Shown here one piece after another: positions 8,463-18,034 of a stretch of 59,166 bases of DNA (its first letter is position 1; every line of letters begins with the position of its first letter). Source of the stretch: Gallibacter sp963634825 (lineage in GTDB: Bacteria; Bacillota; Clostridia; Peptostreptococcales; Anaerovoracaceae); NCBI GenBank assembly GCA_963634825.1, contig CAVHCP010000004.1:1-59166 (forward strand), given 5' to 3'. Under the pieces are notes generated by a model that did no database searches, had not been told where the DNA came from, and saw only the letters and a list, made by a program, of their open reading frames with translations. Both the position numbers and the translations under genes were made by a program.

Positions 8463-9593
8463 TTACCACTTTGGGGTTCGCCTTTCCTCAATAATCTCCT
8501 TCTTTAATCTCCATTGACCCCAAGAATTTTGCTCAAATATATCCTTGTTATAAAGTTTATCTAACGCCTCATAGAACTCTACAATTGTCATCCCTGTGAA
8601 GTTGCAGAAATCTTCTATAATCTTGGGATCAACATTGTGATCTTTCTCTTCGACAAGTTTTACTGCTTCTTCTCTTGTCAATAATCCATATCTTACCCAG
8701 CGTGCCGCATAATCAGTCGCATATGCATGCCCGTATTTTGGATATTTCATCCATGCATTTAAAAGGTATCCGTAGCTGTCTATTTGATTGAAATTTTCGA
8801 TATGATTTGTCCTATCCCACTCATGTGTAAGATCCTTAAAACCATGCCTCTTGGCAAATTCATAATTCTTAATGCCATTCCATTCAACAAAGTAGCTAAG
8901 ATAAATAGGCTCCAATTTATCAAGAACTTCGCGCGAAGGAGCCTCAAGATATGCAAGTTCATCCATAGGTACACCTGCTTCTACAAGTTCCTTAATCTCT
9001 ATATCCGGTGCAACGCCATTAAATACCTGTTCTCTGGCAGAATAAGTTTCTTCATCATCAACTCCGCCATACTCATATGATACATTTTCTCCATAGACCA
9101 ACAGAGGAATATTTAGTGCTGCTGCATAATACAATGGTACCGTGTAGAGTAATCGATCTACATACCATAATGGGCGACCATAATTTTCAAACATATATCG
9201 AGAAATCACCTTTGCCGCCCGGCGATTTGGTTTAAATGCAATCATATTACATCCAAAGGCCTCTGAAATATTACGAACATTATGTTTGCCAGCCTCTGTC
9301 ATAGTAAAGAAATCCTCTACAGTGATCAATAGCGGATTCATATTCATAAGATCCTTCATTACATGAACTTGGTAATGGCTGTCTTTTCCCCCCGAAACAG
9401 CAATTATACAATCATACTCCCCTGGGGTTTTTCTGCGAAACTTATCACAAAGAGCTTTTAACTCCTCCATTCGAGAATCCCAATCAACATTCTTTTTTCG
9501 TTCGTTGTTTTGGCATGCGATGCACACCCCTTCTTTATTGAATGTAATACCCGGACGTGTGTCGGGCATAATACATTTTGTACAAAATTTCAT
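8463..9593 (-). CDS. N-acetyl sugar amidotransferase (WbpG/PseA family)
   Basis: 376 aa, GGAGG eight bases before the ATG. This family of PP-loop ATPases converts an acetamido group of a surface sugar to an acetamidino group; WbpG in Pseudomonas works with a HisH/HisF-like ammonia supply and PseA in Campylobacter acts on pseudaminic acid. Two CxxC pairs at the start (CTKC and CIAC), which probably bind a metal, and the PP-loop IIAVSGGKDSHYQ near residue 63 are visible. No HisH or HisF gene is in the window; the asparagine-synthase-like gene immediately downstream may replace them. A nearby nonulosonate route offers a plausible substrate. Confidence 0.85.
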   Translation of the reverse strand: MKFCTKCIMPDTRPGITFNKEGVCIACQNNERKKNVDWDSRMEELKALCDKFRRKTPGEYDCIIAVSGGKDSHYQVHVMKDLMNMNPLLITVEDFFTMTEAGKHNVRNISEAFGCNMIAFKPNRRAAKVISRYMFENYGRPLWYVDRLLYTVPLYYAAALNIPLLVYGENVSYEYGGVDDEETYSAREQVFNGVAPDIEIKELVEAGVPMDELAYLEAPSREVLDKLEPIYLSYFVEWNGIKNYEFAKRHGFKDLTHEWDRTNHIENFNQIDSYGYLLNAWMKYPKYGHAYATDYAARWVRYGLLTREEAVKLVEEKDHNVDPKIIEDFCNFTGMTIVEFYEALDKLYNKDIFEQNSWGQWRLKKEIIEERRTPKW

Positions 9594-9630
9594 TTCACAT
9601 TCCTCCTTTTTGGTACTTTATTAAAACAAT

Positions 9631-10770
9631 TTAATCATTGCCACTTTTTATAAGTTTGGCTACTTTTTGCATATAAGCATCATATGTGTGCTGCAAATCC
9701 TTAAACCTTATATTTAATACTTCCTTATAATATTGATCTGCAATACGAGCATCTATTTGCTGAAGTATATTGTTAATATAATTACAGCTCCCAACCTTTA
9801 CACAATACTTTTCAAGCTTCAACTCTTGAAACAGAGAAGAAATTTGTTCATGGCCTGATAATGCTATTATTGGAATTCTATTATCCATAGAAATAATATT
9901 TCCGTGGAACCGCATACTAATAACTAAGTCGCATTCTTTGTATTGTTCTGAATAGTCATAGGCATCAGAAATATTAAACGGTTTATATGGTGCTATTTCA
10001 ACATAATACCTGAAATTTGTAGCACCTAACCTCTCATATAGCATATAGATTGTTTCTATATCTTGAGGTGTATGAGCAAATAGCTTTATTCTATAATTTT
10101 TCTTAATTAATTCCCCAATCAATTTGATGATTTCTTGATTGAATATTTCTTCAGTCACACCATTAGTATAATTATAATCAAATAAATCATTTGTTATATT
10201 CAGACCTATTCGTTTAAACCCTTTATTCTCCCCTGCTTTTTTATTCCTACTTGTCGGGAAGAAAAACCCAGCATCAGGAACCACCATAATATTTTCATCA
10301 ATGTTTGGATAAATTTCTGATAAACGATTGAGCGATCTATCATTTCTTATTGAAATTAACACATTTTCCTTTGCCATTATTGTGTCAAGAAATTGTCTGA
10401 AATTAGCTATGGCTAGCTCACAGTTTGTTTTTCGATCAAAATGAACTCCAAGCGCGTTAAATACAACAGGGATTTTTACGGCATCCAGAAAATCGTTGCT
10501 CATATCAAGCGTTGTTCCTGTTGCAGATTCATTCCATTTTACATCAAAGAACCCACCACCACCTATAACTAATGCATTATATTTATTCACTTTTTGTGCA
10601 AATCCGTAATCAAATTTGCACTCCATCGAATTTCGATAAAATTTCCTTATTTCAACCTTATCGACTTCAAAATCTAACTTGTGACCCAACATGTCATAAA
10701 AGCCTTCATGGTTAATGATATCTCCAATATTTCCGGCAAATGATGCAATATGAAGTATTTTATATTTCAT
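9631..10770 (-). CDS. Polysaccharide pyruvyl transferase family protein
   Basis: 379 aa. The family includes CsaB-like enzymes that add pyruvyl ketals to cell-wall sugars, and related proteins of uncertain donor. The start MKYKILHIASFAGNIGD, the glycine-rich LVIGGGGFFD near 90 and VISMRFHGNIISMDNRIPI near 290 are the family's hallmark segments. GAGGAAA precedes the ATG. It lies between the IspD/TarI-type gene and the sugar amidotransferase, consistent with decorating the same polymer. The acceptor is unknown. Confidence 0.8.
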   Translation of the reverse strand: MKYKILHIASFAGNIGDIINHEGFYDMLGHKLDFEVDKVEIRKFYRNSMECKFDYGFAQKVNKYNALVIGGGGFFDVKWNESATGTTLDMSNDFLDAVKIPVVFNALGVHFDRKTNCELAIANFRQFLDTIMAKENVLISIRNDRSLNRLSEIYPNIDENIMVVPDAGFFFPTSRNKKAGENKGFKRIGLNITNDLFDYNYTNGVTEEIFNQEIIKLIGELIKKNYRIKLFAHTPQDIETIYMLYERLGATNFRYYVEIAPYKPFNISDAYDYSEQYKECDLVISMRFHGNIISMDNRIPIIALSGHEQISSLFQELKLEKYCVKVGSCNYINNILQQIDARIADQYYKEVLNIRFKDLQHTYDAYMQKVAKLIKSGND

Positions 10771-10786
10771 TTAGATATTTCCTCTT

Positions 10787-11548
10787 TTACCTTTTTAGCT
10801 TACCAGGTACTTCCTTTTGCTTTAGCCCAAAGACATCCTGCGTTTCGCGATACTGTATCATCGCCCGCAAAATATAAAGGTCCTCCGGCGTAGTCACCTT
10901 GATATTGCCACGATTGCCCTGCACTATCGCAACCTCTTTGCCGAGGCTTCGCATCAGCGTGCAGCTATCGACAATCCCCTCGTAAGTCGGATTGTCCTTT
11001 CGCATCTTCTCATGAGCATCAAGTATCTCCCCAAGATAAAAGCTCTGTGGTGCTTGCGCCGTATAAAATTCGTCCCTGTTTGGCGTTGCCTCCACAAACT
11101 CTCCGCTCTTGCTCACAACAGGCGTTTCGTACATCGCCGTGCATGTTATCGCCGAGCCGTACTTTTTGACACTTGCTATCACATCATCTATGAGCTCCAG
11201 CGTAATACACGGTCTGACTCCGTCATGTATCAGCACTATCTCATCGCCGGCATTATTTTTTTTAGCTGCCACAAGTGCATTATATATAGAGTCCTGTCCT
11301 GTGACACCGCCCGGCACAATGTCTGCCACCTTGTGAATCCAAAATCTGTCAACCATCTTTTTTAACTTGCCGATATACTCCTCCTTGCAAGCTATATATA
11401 TCTCATCAATTTGTGGATGCTCTTCAAAGATATCGAGCGTATGGATGATGATCGGTTTGCCGTTTACCTCTAAAAACTGCTTCGGCAGTCCGCTACCCAT
11501 CCTCGCTCCGCTACCGCCTGCAAAAATTATCGCAATATTTTTACTCAT
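10787..11548 (-). CDS. IspD/TarI family cytidylyltransferase
   Basis: 253 aa from the ATG at 11548, eight bases after GGAG; the longer frame to 11590 would overlap the upstream gene. The family makes CDP-methylerythritol (IspD) or CDP-ribitol (TarI) from CTP. Signatures are IIFAGGSGARMGSGLPKQF at the N-terminus, VLIHDGVRPCI near 105 and TAQAPQSFY near 155. Flanking CDP-glycerol-type transferases argue for a TarI-like role supplying an activated polyol, but no TarJ reductase is next to it, so the isoprenoid function cannot be excluded. Confidence 0.8.
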   Translation of the reverse strand: MSKNIAIIFAGGSGARMGSGLPKQFLEVNGKPIIIHTLDIFEEHPQIDEIYIACKEEYIGKLKKMVDRFWIHKVADIVPGGVTGQDSIYNALVAAKKNNAGDEIVLIHDGVRPCITLELIDDVIASVKKYGSAITCTAMYETPVVSKSGEFVEATPNRDEFYTAQAPQSFYLGEILDAHEKMRKDNPTYEGIVDSCTLMRSLGKEVAIVQGNRGNIKVTTPEDLYILRAMIQYRETQDVFGLKQKEVPGKLKR

Positions 11549-11576
11549 TTTGTATTCTCCATTTAAAAATGTATCC

Positions 11577-13334
11577 TTATTTATTAGCACTGTTGCTGTT
11601 TTTTAACAATATCTCGTCTATCACCTTGTCGGCCGCATGCCCATCATATTCGCTAAAGTTATCCTCAACAAATTTTACTATCTTTTGCTGCTCAAAATCG
11701 CCGGTTTCAAGGGCTGTCATAAGCTCATCAAATGTATCGCAAACCTTGCCCGGAGCGTGACTTTTAACATCCCTGTGAACACCGCGTGTGAGCTCATAAA
11801 ACTCCCTGTCATATGTATAAAACAGCACCGGCTTTTGCATAAGCGCATACTCATAATAGTTCGACGAATAATCCGTAATCAAAATATCCGCCACATAGTA
11901 AAGGTCGTTTATATTCGGATAATCCGCAAAGTCATATATCCTATCGCTGTACTCCTGAGATATATCTATCGGCTCATCCACAAACGAATGCATCTTGACG
12001 AGGAAAATCCACTCATCAGCGCAAAAGTCATATATGCGTGAAAGATCGAGCTTGTCATAATCATAATATGCCGTCTTTTGACCTGTCCCTCTAAATGTCG
12101 GCGCAAAAAGTATGATCTTTTTGCCATCAAATTGCGGATATTCCTTGTAAAACTCCGCTCTAAAGTCTTTTATTTTTTCTTTATCCAAAAAGTCATCGAG
12201 CCTTGCCATACCGGTCGGCAAAAATGCTGATTTTTCTATTCCAAAAACCTCTTCGTATACCTTGATTAGATTTTTCGAGCCTGTAAGCGCATAAGTATAT
12301 GCCTTGTGACACGACTCCGACGGGAATGGAGAGCCTGCCTTGCCAAACCTGCTGTATCCTACCGACTTAAAGCCCTCGCCCGCATGCCAAACCTGCACGA
12401 GCGTCGTCCTTTTGCTAAGCCTAAAAAATCCAAAAACAGGCGCATAATCGTCTATAAAGATATAATCATTTTTTGCAATCTTATATATTACTCTGACCCA
12501 CCCAACTACTCCTTTGTAGTTATCGACAGCCTTACGACACGAATACGAAAGTTTAAAATCCTTATCAAGCCCACGCTCCTTGATGCGATCGCTGATATAT
12601 TTGAGGTTGCCCCACAGATAATCCTTTGTTTCTGTCATAAAGAGTATGCGTGTGCCATTTTTAGGCGTTAGAGTTGCAACTATATGATAAAAAGCTCTGA
12701 TGAGCCAAATAACCGCAAACATATATGTTCGCTCTAGCTTACCTTTAAATGTAAAAGCTTCCTTGATATATTTTCGCTTTCGCCATTTTTTATTTGTTAT
12801 CATAAAGTAGCTGTTAAAATACAGCTCGAGGTCCTCGCCCTCAAAATTTCTGAGACTAAATGACAAATTATATGCGTACTTATCTCTGCCATATCTAAAA
12901 ATGCGAGCAAGATCGTCGAGCCTATATGCGATCTCATTTGTCACCTGCACAACCGACACGCACTCATTATCGTCCTCACCATAAAAAGCACAGATTCGCC
13001 AGTTGCCATTATCAAGAAACTCTCTGCCGTCTACCGCCGCCATATTTTGCGAAAAGGTATATGTAGTCCTGCCATCCTCTGTTACTGCGCTATCACATGC
13101 AATCGGCACCGTCTCCTCAACTATAAAATCAAGTTCCGGCACCGCACCGTACTTCTCCACCGCCTTCTCGTTTACAATCTGTCTGTTGAATTTTGTAAAC
13201 GCAAAGGTGAGATCGCCTTTGTTAAGAGCAATGTCTGTTTGTATCTCAAAATTTAAGAAAATTCGCTCCCAGTTTAGAGTGGTGATATAAAATTTAGTTG
13301 TTTTGTCCCATATGATGGAGCCATTCTTTTGCAT
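11577..13334 (-). CDS. CDP-glycerol:polyglycerophosphate glycerophosphotransferase family protein (TagF/TarL type)
   Basis: 585 aa. An N-terminal region of about 200 residues is followed by the catalytic domain. The domain shows VQVWHAGEGFKSVGYSRFG near residue 300, ILFAPTFRGTGQK near 400 and ILITDYSSNYYEYALMQKP near 495, the usual motifs of poly(polyol-phosphate) polymerases. Longer than the 414-aa member at 372-1616, which suggests that one acts as primase and the other as polymerase, as in TagB/TagF pairs. Presumed to work at the cytoplasmic membrane before export by the TagGH-type ABC transporter encoded upstream in the same block. Confidence 0.83.
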   Translation of the reverse strand: MQKNGSIIWDKTTKFYITTLNWERIFLNFEIQTDIALNKGDLTFAFTKFNRQIVNEKAVEKYGAVPELDFIVEETVPIACDSAVTEDGRTTYTFSQNMAAVDGREFLDNGNWRICAFYGEDDNECVSVVQVTNEIAYRLDDLARIFRYGRDKYAYNLSFSLRNFEGEDLELYFNSYFMITNKKWRKRKYIKEAFTFKGKLERTYMFAVIWLIRAFYHIVATLTPKNGTRILFMTETKDYLWGNLKYISDRIKERGLDKDFKLSYSCRKAVDNYKGVVGWVRVIYKIAKNDYIFIDDYAPVFGFFRLSKRTTLVQVWHAGEGFKSVGYSRFGKAGSPFPSESCHKAYTYALTGSKNLIKVYEEVFGIEKSAFLPTGMARLDDFLDKEKIKDFRAEFYKEYPQFDGKKIILFAPTFRGTGQKTAYYDYDKLDLSRIYDFCADEWIFLVKMHSFVDEPIDISQEYSDRIYDFADYPNINDLYYVADILITDYSSNYYEYALMQKPVLFYTYDREFYELTRGVHRDVKSHAPGKVCDTFDELMTALETGDFEQQKIVKFVEDNFSEYDGHAADKVIDEILLKNSNSANK

Positions 13335-13358
13335 AATTTATTTATTCTTTCTTTTTTG

Positions 13359-14987
13359 CTATTTAACTACTGCACGAGCTTTTAATTTTATTTTCGCCTT
13401 CCAGTGCTTTATTTGCTTTTTGTAATCTTCATTTGTCATGTCTGTCATCATAACAGTGGATTTCCGTCTTGTAATATTCACGAGGTCATATAGTTTAATC
13501 ATATCACTCCTGCTGTCATTTGAAAATTTAAAATCAATATCTTTAAGCTTTTTGACTCTAAATACCTTATTTGAAAATGTATTATCGATTTCTTTTCTGA
13601 TACGTTTATCATTTTGTACAAAAGCTATATTTAAAAGAGGTATCGTTTGAAGCACATTGTTATCAATCCTCTTTACAAAAAGAGAGATTATATTTTCGTT
13701 TTCTTTTGCCTCTCCTATAAATTTCTTTATAGTATCACCCCATGGGAAAATATCTTCCTCAAAAAAAACAATCCACGTGCCCTTTGCCATTGCAACCGCA
13801 TTATTCTTTAGCTCTGCCAAATCATCTCCGTCAATATATCTAATATTCTGATATGCTTTAAGCTCATTTTTATCTATCAAAGAATTTTTGTCATCTATAA
13901 GAAGTTCGAACTCAGGAAATTTTTGTTTATATATGCACTCTATCAACACTTTTGTAGCCTTAAGTTTTCGCGTTACGACAAATGTTATTTTAGGATCTGC
14001 CAACAACTCTTCTTTTGTTTTAAGCCCTACAGATAAATCTAAAGCTTTTTCGCTGGCCTTTATATCTTCTTTTTCTAACGGATATATTTTGCTCCAAACC
14101 TTTTCAAAAGCGTCTCTTAAAATCATTTCTTCCTCTCGATTTAATCGCCAAATGTTGGAATAGATTTCACTAATTATATTTGTTTTACATAACCGTTTGT
14201 ATAGTTCTTGGAAAAGCTTTTCCCTATAATATGTGGTTTCCTCATTTTTTACTTCATCTTCAAAGATATCATTGAAGGCATCTTCAAGATATTTTATATA
14301 TTCATCAAAATACCCCTTATAATATCTCTGCTCTCTTTGTGTTAATGAAGCTTCTCCCCCTCCAAAGGATAACCTTTTTTTGTATTTATATACATCATAA
14401 GGACACCCTGCTATTTTTTTTACATATTTAAGGTACTGTATCCAAAATATACTATCTTCACCTAAATCCAACGAAACGAACCTTAGATTGTTTTTCTCTA
14501 TTATGTCCCTCTTGAAAATTTTATTGCACGCCGAAAATACCCATACTAGCTTTGCTTCCATCCTACTTATTTCTTTTTGTCTTGTGAGTTTTTTTAAGCT
14601 TAAAGCTCGAGTTTTACCCATGGTTCCGTCTAAAAGTTGCATCCCGATAGCCATATCCGCATCTTCTTTAGTTATACTACCATATAAATACTCTAAGCTA
14701 TGTTTAGGAACAGCATCATCCGCATCCCAAAAAACTACATACTTACCTTTAGCAATATCAAGCCCTTTGTTTCGTGCAGATGAAACACCGCCATTTACTT
14801 TATTTATAAGCTTGAATCTTTTATCCTGCTTGCAATAATCCTCAGCGATTTTTGCCGTATCGTCTGTAGAACCATCGTTGATTATAAGCACCTCAAAATC
14901 ATCGAATGTCTGATTTTTGACATCCTCAAGCATATTTGCAATATATTTTTCTACATTATATGCCGGTATTATTATTGAAATTTCCAT
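13359..14987 (-). CDS. Glycosyltransferase family 2 protein with a second, less conserved domain
   Basis: 542 aa, good GAGGGAG ribosome-binding site. The first 230 residues are a standard GT-A transferase: IIIPAYNVEKYIANML at the start, INDGSTDDTAKIAE near 38 and the metal-binding FWDADDAVP near 90. The C-terminal 200 residues have a second transferase-like segment (ITFVVTRKLKATKVLIECI, WIVFFEEDIFPWGD) that looks degenerate. It overlaps the 3' end of the upstream polymerase-like gene by 32 bases. It probably adds a sugar to the glycan of this block; donor and acceptor unknown. Confidence 0.8.
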   Translation of the reverse strand: MEISIIIPAYNVEKYIANMLEDVKNQTFDDFEVLIINDGSTDDTAKIAEDYCKQDKRFKLINKVNGGVSSARNKGLDIAKGKYVVFWDADDAVPKHSLEYLYGSITKEDADMAIGMQLLDGTMGKTRALSLKKLTRQKEISRMEAKLVWVFSACNKIFKRDIIEKNNLRFVSLDLGEDSIFWIQYLKYVKKIAGCPYDVYKYKKRLSFGGGEASLTQREQRYYKGYFDEYIKYLEDAFNDIFEDEVKNEETTYYREKLFQELYKRLCKTNIISEIYSNIWRLNREEEMILRDAFEKVWSKIYPLEKEDIKASEKALDLSVGLKTKEELLADPKITFVVTRKLKATKVLIECIYKQKFPEFELLIDDKNSLIDKNELKAYQNIRYIDGDDLAELKNNAVAMAKGTWIVFFEEDIFPWGDTIKKFIGEAKENENIISLFVKRIDNNVLQTIPLLNIAFVQNDKRIRKEIDNTFSNKVFRVKKLKDIDFKFSNDSRSDMIKLYDLVNITRRKSTVMMTDMTNEDYKKQIKHWKAKIKLKARAVVK

Positions 14988-16293
14988 ATTTCACTCCCTC
15001 TTTATCCTTTTTAGGATATCCAAACAAAATACAAAAAGCAAAAATATTTATAAATGCAAGTCCTGTGTTAAATGGGGTAAATACAAGTTCAAACATAGCC
15101 ATAACAAAGAAACTTGCTATCATCATTATTGCAAATAAGCCCTCTTTATATGAAGTTTTTATATAAGTCTTTATGCTTACTATTACTGCCGATATCCACA
15201 AGCCTATATATGATAGCCCTGCCAAAAATCCATACCTGTATATCATCTCTATAATACTATTATGAGCTCCATAGTAAGTTCTCCCGCCTAAATGAATATT
15301 TCCTGTATTACTACTGCCTAAAAGATGGGATTCCTGTAAGCAGTGAATCCAAATGTCTATTCGCCCTGATGTTATCGCATTTAAAGTATCTCCCTTGCTA
15401 AATTTATCTAATATTGAGCTTGCTTTGGCAAGGACGGGTCTACCGATATCAAATAAATAGTTAGAGAACGGTGCTAATAAAAACATTAGCCCCACACATA
15501 TTGCAAGTAATAATATTTTTTTTGCATAAAACGAATTTTTGTCTCTGATAAGACTGTAAAATGTAAGTATCATCGCAACCACTAAAGACATAACTATTGC
15601 AAATAGCGCCGTGCGCGATTGGCACGATATAACTACTCCTGTACCAAGGCATATTGTAATTATTGGTACAACCTTTTGTCCGCATGCTATAAAGACATAT
15701 ACTCCCGCAATAACGCTTGAGGATATCACCAGTGCTAAAACATTTGGGTTAGTCGTTGAGGCAATATATAAGCCTCCCCCTGTCTGATATATTTCTTTCG
15801 GAAAAAAACATATCAAAAAAATCAAATATGCAAATCCTACATAGCAAAAAGCCTTTGCTATTTTTTCAAACAAATTAACATAGTCTTTACGATTGCCCCA
15901 GACATAATAAAGCATTGGGAATAAAAATAGCCATTCAAACACATAGATTTTATCTGTAGCAGTAGCCCCTGTATGCAAGATCATCGATAATAACATCAAT
16001 AATCCGGTCGTGTAGTAAAAAAAACAAATTGACTTGCGCCATTTAATCCGTCTAAGTGGTTTTGTAACGCTAAAAACGGATATCAAAAAAACGATTATCC
16101 CACATACTATAGGCGTTTTTTCGCCTCTTATACTTATTTTGATAGCCTCTTGGGATCTGACAAGTATAATCCATATTGCGTAAAAAATTAGCAATAATTG
16201 AATAATCTTTTCCCTTTGTTTTGCCGATATCTTTGATATCAACTTATAAGAGCTATTTAAAATAATCGCATATATGCACTGTATAAACTGCAT
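14956..16293 (-). CDS. O-antigen ligase/polymerase-like membrane protein (Wzy/WaaL type)
   Basis: 445 aa with about ten to twelve hydrophobic segments and a large external loop between residues about 285 and 350, the usual layout of O-antigen polymerase and ligase proteins. The segment YYGAHNSIIEMIYRYGFLAG near 345 matches the region of these families that carries a conserved histidine. It directly follows the ABC ATPase gene without a gap. Finding a Wzy-like protein beside an ABC exporter is unusual because Wzy normally works with a Wzx flippase; it may act as a ligase attaching an exported polymer. Confidence 0.75.
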   Translation of the reverse strand: MQFIQCIYAIILNSSYKLISKISAKQREKIIQLLLIFYAIWIILVRSQEAIKISIRGEKTPIVCGIIVFLISVFSVTKPLRRIKWRKSICFFYYTTGLLMLLSMILHTGATATDKIYVFEWLFLFPMLYYVWGNRKDYVNLFEKIAKAFCYVGFAYLIFLICFFPKEIYQTGGGLYIASTTNPNVLALVISSSVIAGVYVFIACGQKVVPIITICLGTGVVISCQSRTALFAIVMSLVVAMILTFYSLIRDKNSFYAKKILLLAICVGLMFLLAPFSNYLFDIGRPVLAKASSILDKFSKGDTLNAITSGRIDIWIHCLQESHLLGSSNTGNIHLGGRTYYGAHNSIIEMIYRYGFLAGLSYIGLWISAVIVSIKTYIKTSYKEGLFAIMMIASFFVMAMFELVFTPFNTGLAFINIFAFCILFGYPKKDKEGVKYGNFNNNTGI

Positions 16294-17079
16294 CTATTTA
16301 CTAAATATCCTCTCTTTTTTCTTCTCTTCACGGCGTTTTTTCTTTTTAGCTATTTCCTCATCTACCATTTTTTCGTAAAAATCCGCCGCCTCAGTTATGT
16401 CGCCATCAAAAAGAAATTTACCGCTTTTCATAACTATCCCACGCTTGCAAAAATCCTTGGCAACCTTTGTGGAGTGGGTCACAAACAAAAATGTTACGCC
16501 ACTTGCAACTATCTCATTTATCTTTTCGTTGCACTTTAGTCTAAATGCCTTGTCACCTACGCTAAGTGCCTCGTCCACAATCAAAATCTCCGGCTCCACA
16601 TTTGCATTTATGGCAAATCCAAGCCTTGCTTTCATACCGCTTGAGTATGTCCTGACAGGCTGGTCTATATAATCTCCAAGCTCGGCAAAATCGACTATCT
16701 CCGGCTCAAGGCGCTTTATGTCCTCTTGCTTTATACCCATAAGCTGTCCTCTAAAATATATATTTTCGCGCCCTGTAAACTCCGCATCAAAGCCCGCCGT
16801 AAGCTCAAGAAGTGCGCTGACCCTGCCATTTATCTCGATCTCGCCCTCGGTTGGGTATATAACCTCTGTGATCATCTTGAGTAGTGTGGACTTGCCTGCG
16901 CCATTCCTACCAAAGAGTGCCACAGACTCACCTTTTTCTATACTAAATGAAACATCGTCTATGGCTCTCTTTATTTTCGCCTTTATACGCTTATTAAAAA
17001 TCGCCTTAAAACGTTGCTTGTCATCTTTGTATAATTTGTATTCCTTTGTAACATTTTTAAATCGTATTGCCGTGCTCAA
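16294..17079 (-). CDS. Polysaccharide/teichoic-acid ABC exporter ATP-binding protein (TagH/Wzt type)
   Basis: 261 aa from a TTG at 17079, selected because GAGGAG lies six bases upstream; a longer frame from TTG 17118 has no convincing ribosome-binding site. Walker A ALFGRNGAGKSTLLK near residue 57, signature TYSSGMKARLGFA near 145 and Walker B EILIVDEALSVGD near 168. The spacing and the VDEALSVGD form are typical of exporters of teichoic acids and O-antigens. No long C-terminal sugar-binding domain is present; the tail is short and lysine-rich. Pairs with the permease at 17147-17953. Confidence 0.88.
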   Translation of the reverse strand: MSTAIRFKNVTKEYKLYKDDKQRFKAIFNKRIKAKIKRAIDDVSFSIEKGESVALFGRNGAGKSTLLKMITEVIYPTEGEIEINGRVSALLELTAGFDAEFTGRENIYFRGQLMGIKQEDIKRLEPEIVDFAELGDYIDQPVRTYSSGMKARLGFAINANVEPEILIVDEALSVGDKAFRLKCNEKINEIVASGVTFLFVTHSTKVAKDFCKRGIVMKSGKFLFDGDITEAADFYEKMVDEEIAKKKKRREEKKKERIFSK

Positions 17080-17146
17080 TATTTTCTCCTCTTTGTAATC
17101 CGCAAAGGGCTTTCCCAAACCTTTTTATAAGCCTCTTACTATTTTT

Positions 17147-17953
17147 TTATAAGACATCCGGAATGTCCTTTCTGAGCTTTTTATATGCCCAAAGTGCCAA
17201 AATCAGCATTACCGCATATACGATAAAGAAGTTTATTAGCTCGCCCGGATTTTCCCAAAACCATGTCTTATATATGAGGCTGTTTCTAAATCCGTTTGCA
17301 ACGATCGTAATCGGATTAAACAGCAGGATATTTTTTATAAAATCAATCTCTATGCTGTTGACATCATACATGATACCGGATATCCAAAAGAGTGCCGTTA
17401 CAACAGCTTTGACAAGGTTTAAAAAATCCTTGCTCATCGCCGAAAGCATACCTGCAAAAAGCGACCACGCATTGAAAAACAGCAACATCAATATCATATA
17501 AAAAGGTATCTGAAGCCAGTAGATATCAGGCATCTTGCCATAGCACATAAATATGACCGCCATAATAATGCAAAGCCCTATGTTTATAACAAATTGCGAT
17601 ATGTTGACATATGTCGGAATGGTAGAAACGGGATATTTTATCTTTGTAACAAGATATTTGTATCTTCTTATCGAATCAGCGCCCGTAGTCAATGCGTCAC
17701 GCATATAAAACCATGGCATCATACCTGCGATCAGCCACAAAAAATAAGGGTAGCCCGCTACCGGTTTGCCGGCTCTCAGTCCTATTGTAAATGCAAAATA
17801 AAATACAGCAATAGTAACTGCAGGCTTTGCAATCGCCCACAGCCAGCCAAGTGCGGCTCCCTTATATGTTTTTATTATATCGGATTTGGCTAATTTTAGG
17901 ATCTGCTTCCTATATTGCCAATGCTCCTGTGTTATTTCCTTTAGTGTGTTCAC
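17147..17953 (-). CDS. Polysaccharide/teichoic-acid ABC exporter permease (TagG/Wzm type)
   Basis: 268 aa with six membrane segments of the ABC-2 type. The N-terminal YRKQILKLAKSDIIKTYKGAA is the amphipathic helix seen in this family, and GALGWLWAIAKPAVTIAVFY-like residues follow near 33. First gene of the ABC-exporter operon; the predicted promoter at 17998-18026 lies just upstream. Together with the ATPase it should move a lipid-linked polymer from the inner to the outer face of the membrane. Confidence 0.87.
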   Translation of the reverse strand: MNTLKEITQEHWQYRKQILKLAKSDIIKTYKGAALGWLWAIAKPAVTIAVFYFAFTIGLRAGKPVAGYPYFLWLIAGMMPWFYMRDALTTGADSIRRYKYLVTKIKYPVSTIPTYVNISQFVINIGLCIIMAVIFMCYGKMPDIYWLQIPFYMILMLLFFNAWSLFAGMLSAMSKDFLNLVKAVVTALFWISGIMYDVNSIEIDFIKNILLFNPITIVANGFRNSLIYKTWFWENPGELINFFIVYAVMLILALWAYKKLRKDIPDVL

Positions 17954-17997
17954 AAACAGTTCCTTTCCTTCTTGCTGTGTGTGAAAGCGTTTTTACT

Positions 17998-18026
17998 ATT
18001 TTAGCATATCATCATTTTTTTGTAAA
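17998..18026 (-). promoter_or_regulatory. Predicted sigma-A promoter for the ABC-exporter operon
   Basis: On the minus strand TTTACA (18021-18026), 17-base spacer, then TAAAAA (17998-18003) preceded by TGC as an extended -10. It lies between the GH25 gene and the permease start, so the first glycan block could be transcribed separately from the block upstream. Confidence 0.5.
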
Positions 18027-18034
18027 TTTAGCGT

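Noticed and set aside
8441..8491. Longer N-terminus for the asparagine-synthase-like protein
   Set aside because: It would overlap the upstream gene and ignores the GAGGAGG six bases before ATG 8440.
9388..9393. C6 run in the sugar amidotransferase gene
   Set aside because: Only six bases and part of the conserved PP-loop (Ser-Gly-Gly-Lys-Asp), so no special sign of a slippage tract.
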